Assembly (NCBI GenBank): GCA_028689585.1
Contig: JAQVCW010000002.1
Location: 164,295 to 228,294, forward strand
Origin: Lachnospiraceae bacterium
GTDB lineage: Bacteria; Bacillota; Clostridia; Lachnospirales; Lachnospiraceae
Direction: 5' to 3'
DNA: 64,000 nt
This document shows positions 63,361 through 64,000 of the stretch, piece by piece; the stretch's first letter is position 1; each line of letters begins with the position of its first letter. The position numbers and the translations under genes were made by a program. The notes beneath the pieces were generated by a model. That model was not told the DNA's origin, ran no database searches, and worked only from the letters and a program-made list of their open reading frames with translations.

Positions 63361-64000
63361 TTTCCCAAAGATATCCTTTTCCATAAATTGTCCTGATATG
63401 GTGCGGTTTCGAAGGAACCTCCTCCAGCTTATCCCGCAGCCTGCGGATCCCCACAGACAGGGCATTGTCCTCCACATATTCACTTCCGTCCGGCCATACC
63501 CATTCCAGCAGGCGTTCTCTCGTAAGGATCTGTCCTTCGTTCCAGACCAGCAGATAAAGAATCCGCTGTTCCGTCTTACTCAGTTCTATGGGCACACCGC
63601 TTTTATAAAATTCCATCGTTTCAAAATGAAACTCAAAATTACCCTTCACATATTCTTTCTCCGCCTGACTGCCGGACCGCCTAAGCAGAGCCCGGATCCT
63701 CGCCCGCAGCACCATGAGGCTGAACGGTTTTGTAATATAATCATCGGCTCCGTTTTCCAGACCGGTCACGATATCCAGTTCCATATCCTTGGCCGTCAGC
63801 AGGACCGTGGGTGTTTTGCTGGTTCTGCGGATGTCGCGGCACAGATCCAGCCCATTTCCATCCGGCAGGGTGAGATCCAGAATATAAAGGTCAAACTTCT
63901 GTTTTTTTCTGATTTCCTGTGCCCCGGCAATGGTTCCGCAGAGAAAAAAAGAAAGCTCCTCATCACGAAGGGCCAGTTTGATTCCTTCCGCCAGATCCTT
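63353..64000 (-). CDS. OmpR-family response regulator (5' end beyond window)
   Basis: The frame stays open to the right edge, giving about 215 residues of an OmpR-type regulator. The receiver has Asp in LYILDLTLPDGNGLD, Thr in LLTAKD and Lys in ITKPFSL. A winged-helix DNA-binding domain follows (LSKTEQRILYLLVWNEGQ, RRLRDKLEEVPSKPHHIRTI, YGKGY). The N-terminus is missing because the window ends. It overlaps the kinase gene and probably controls the ABC transporter genes downstream. Confidence 0.93.
   Translation of the reverse strand, partial: KDLAEGIKLALRDEELSFFLCGTIAGAQEIRKKQKFDLYILDLTLPDGNGLDLCRDIRRTSKTPTVLLTAKDMELDIVTGLENGADDYITKPFSLMVLRARIRALLRRSGSQAEKEYVKGNFEFHFETMEFYKSGVPIELSKTEQRILYLLVWNEGQILTRERLLEWVWPDGSEYVEDNALSVGIRRLRDKLEEVPSKPHHIRTIYGKGYLWENE

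Overview
The window looks like chromosome of a low-GC Gram-positive anaerobe, most likely a gut Lachnospiraceae/Clostridia species. The grounds are the clostridial gene families (Na+-pumping decarboxylase beta subunit, VanZ, DegV, LytTR/GHKL two-component systems), the AGGAGG-type ribosome binding sites, the L10 leader, and the linked translation and RNA polymerase genes. No rRNA, tRNA, CRISPR array or intact integrase/transposase was seen.

Layout. Positions 1-6.1 kb hold a Na+-translocating decarboxylase beta subunit and a 39-residue partner behind what reads as a yybP-ykoY (Mn2+) riboswitch with a terminator platform. A second RpoD-like sigma factor follows, then a MerR regulator divergent from a secreted type-B carboxylesterase with a 19-bp-spacer promoter. 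Positions 6.1-17.1 kb form a patchwork accessory zone. It has gene fragments, two type I toxin-antitoxin-like loci, GNAT/TipAS-MerR, DUF3786/Rrf2, XRE/membrane, AbrB/truncated PIN, and an ABC transporter with a LytTR two-component system. It is punctuated by three copies of the 3' end of tuf and looks like accretion of small islands at the end of the EF-Tu gene.

Positions 17.1-22 kb are the str operon (rpsL-rpsG-fusA-tuf). At 22-29 kb lie a VanZ protein with a proline/tyrosine/glutamine tail and a six-gene operon (lipoprotein, two membrane proteins, ABC ATPase, LytTR regulator, GHKL kinase). Positions 29-38 kb are rpoC, rpoB, rplL and rplJ with an L10 leader; 38-41.6 kb are vanY-vanS-vanR-like genes; 42-44.4 kb are rplA, rplK, nusG, secE and rpmG. 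The usual rpmG-secE-nusG-rplKAJL-rpoBC-rpsLG-fusA-tuf cluster is thus present in order but split by sensor and envelope cassettes.

Positions 44.5-48.9 kb hold N-acetylglucosamine uptake and catabolism (PTS EIIA, EIICB, nagB, nagA). At 49-51 kb is a YtrA-type GntR/ABC operon under a 26-bp palindromic operator. Positions 51-55.7 kb carry DegV, an MFS transporter, a nucleotidyltransferase, a NUDIX protein and fragments. At 56-57.7 kb is an AbiL-like ATPase plus a short RloB protein. At 58.9-64 kb is a response regulator, kinase, ABC ATPase and FtsX-like permease operon that runs off the right edge.

The most notable observations are the Mn2+-type riboswitch ahead of a Na+-pump subunit, the tuf 3'-end triplication, the two small hydrophobic toxin loci, and the envelope-sensing cassettes embedded in the core information-processing cluster.
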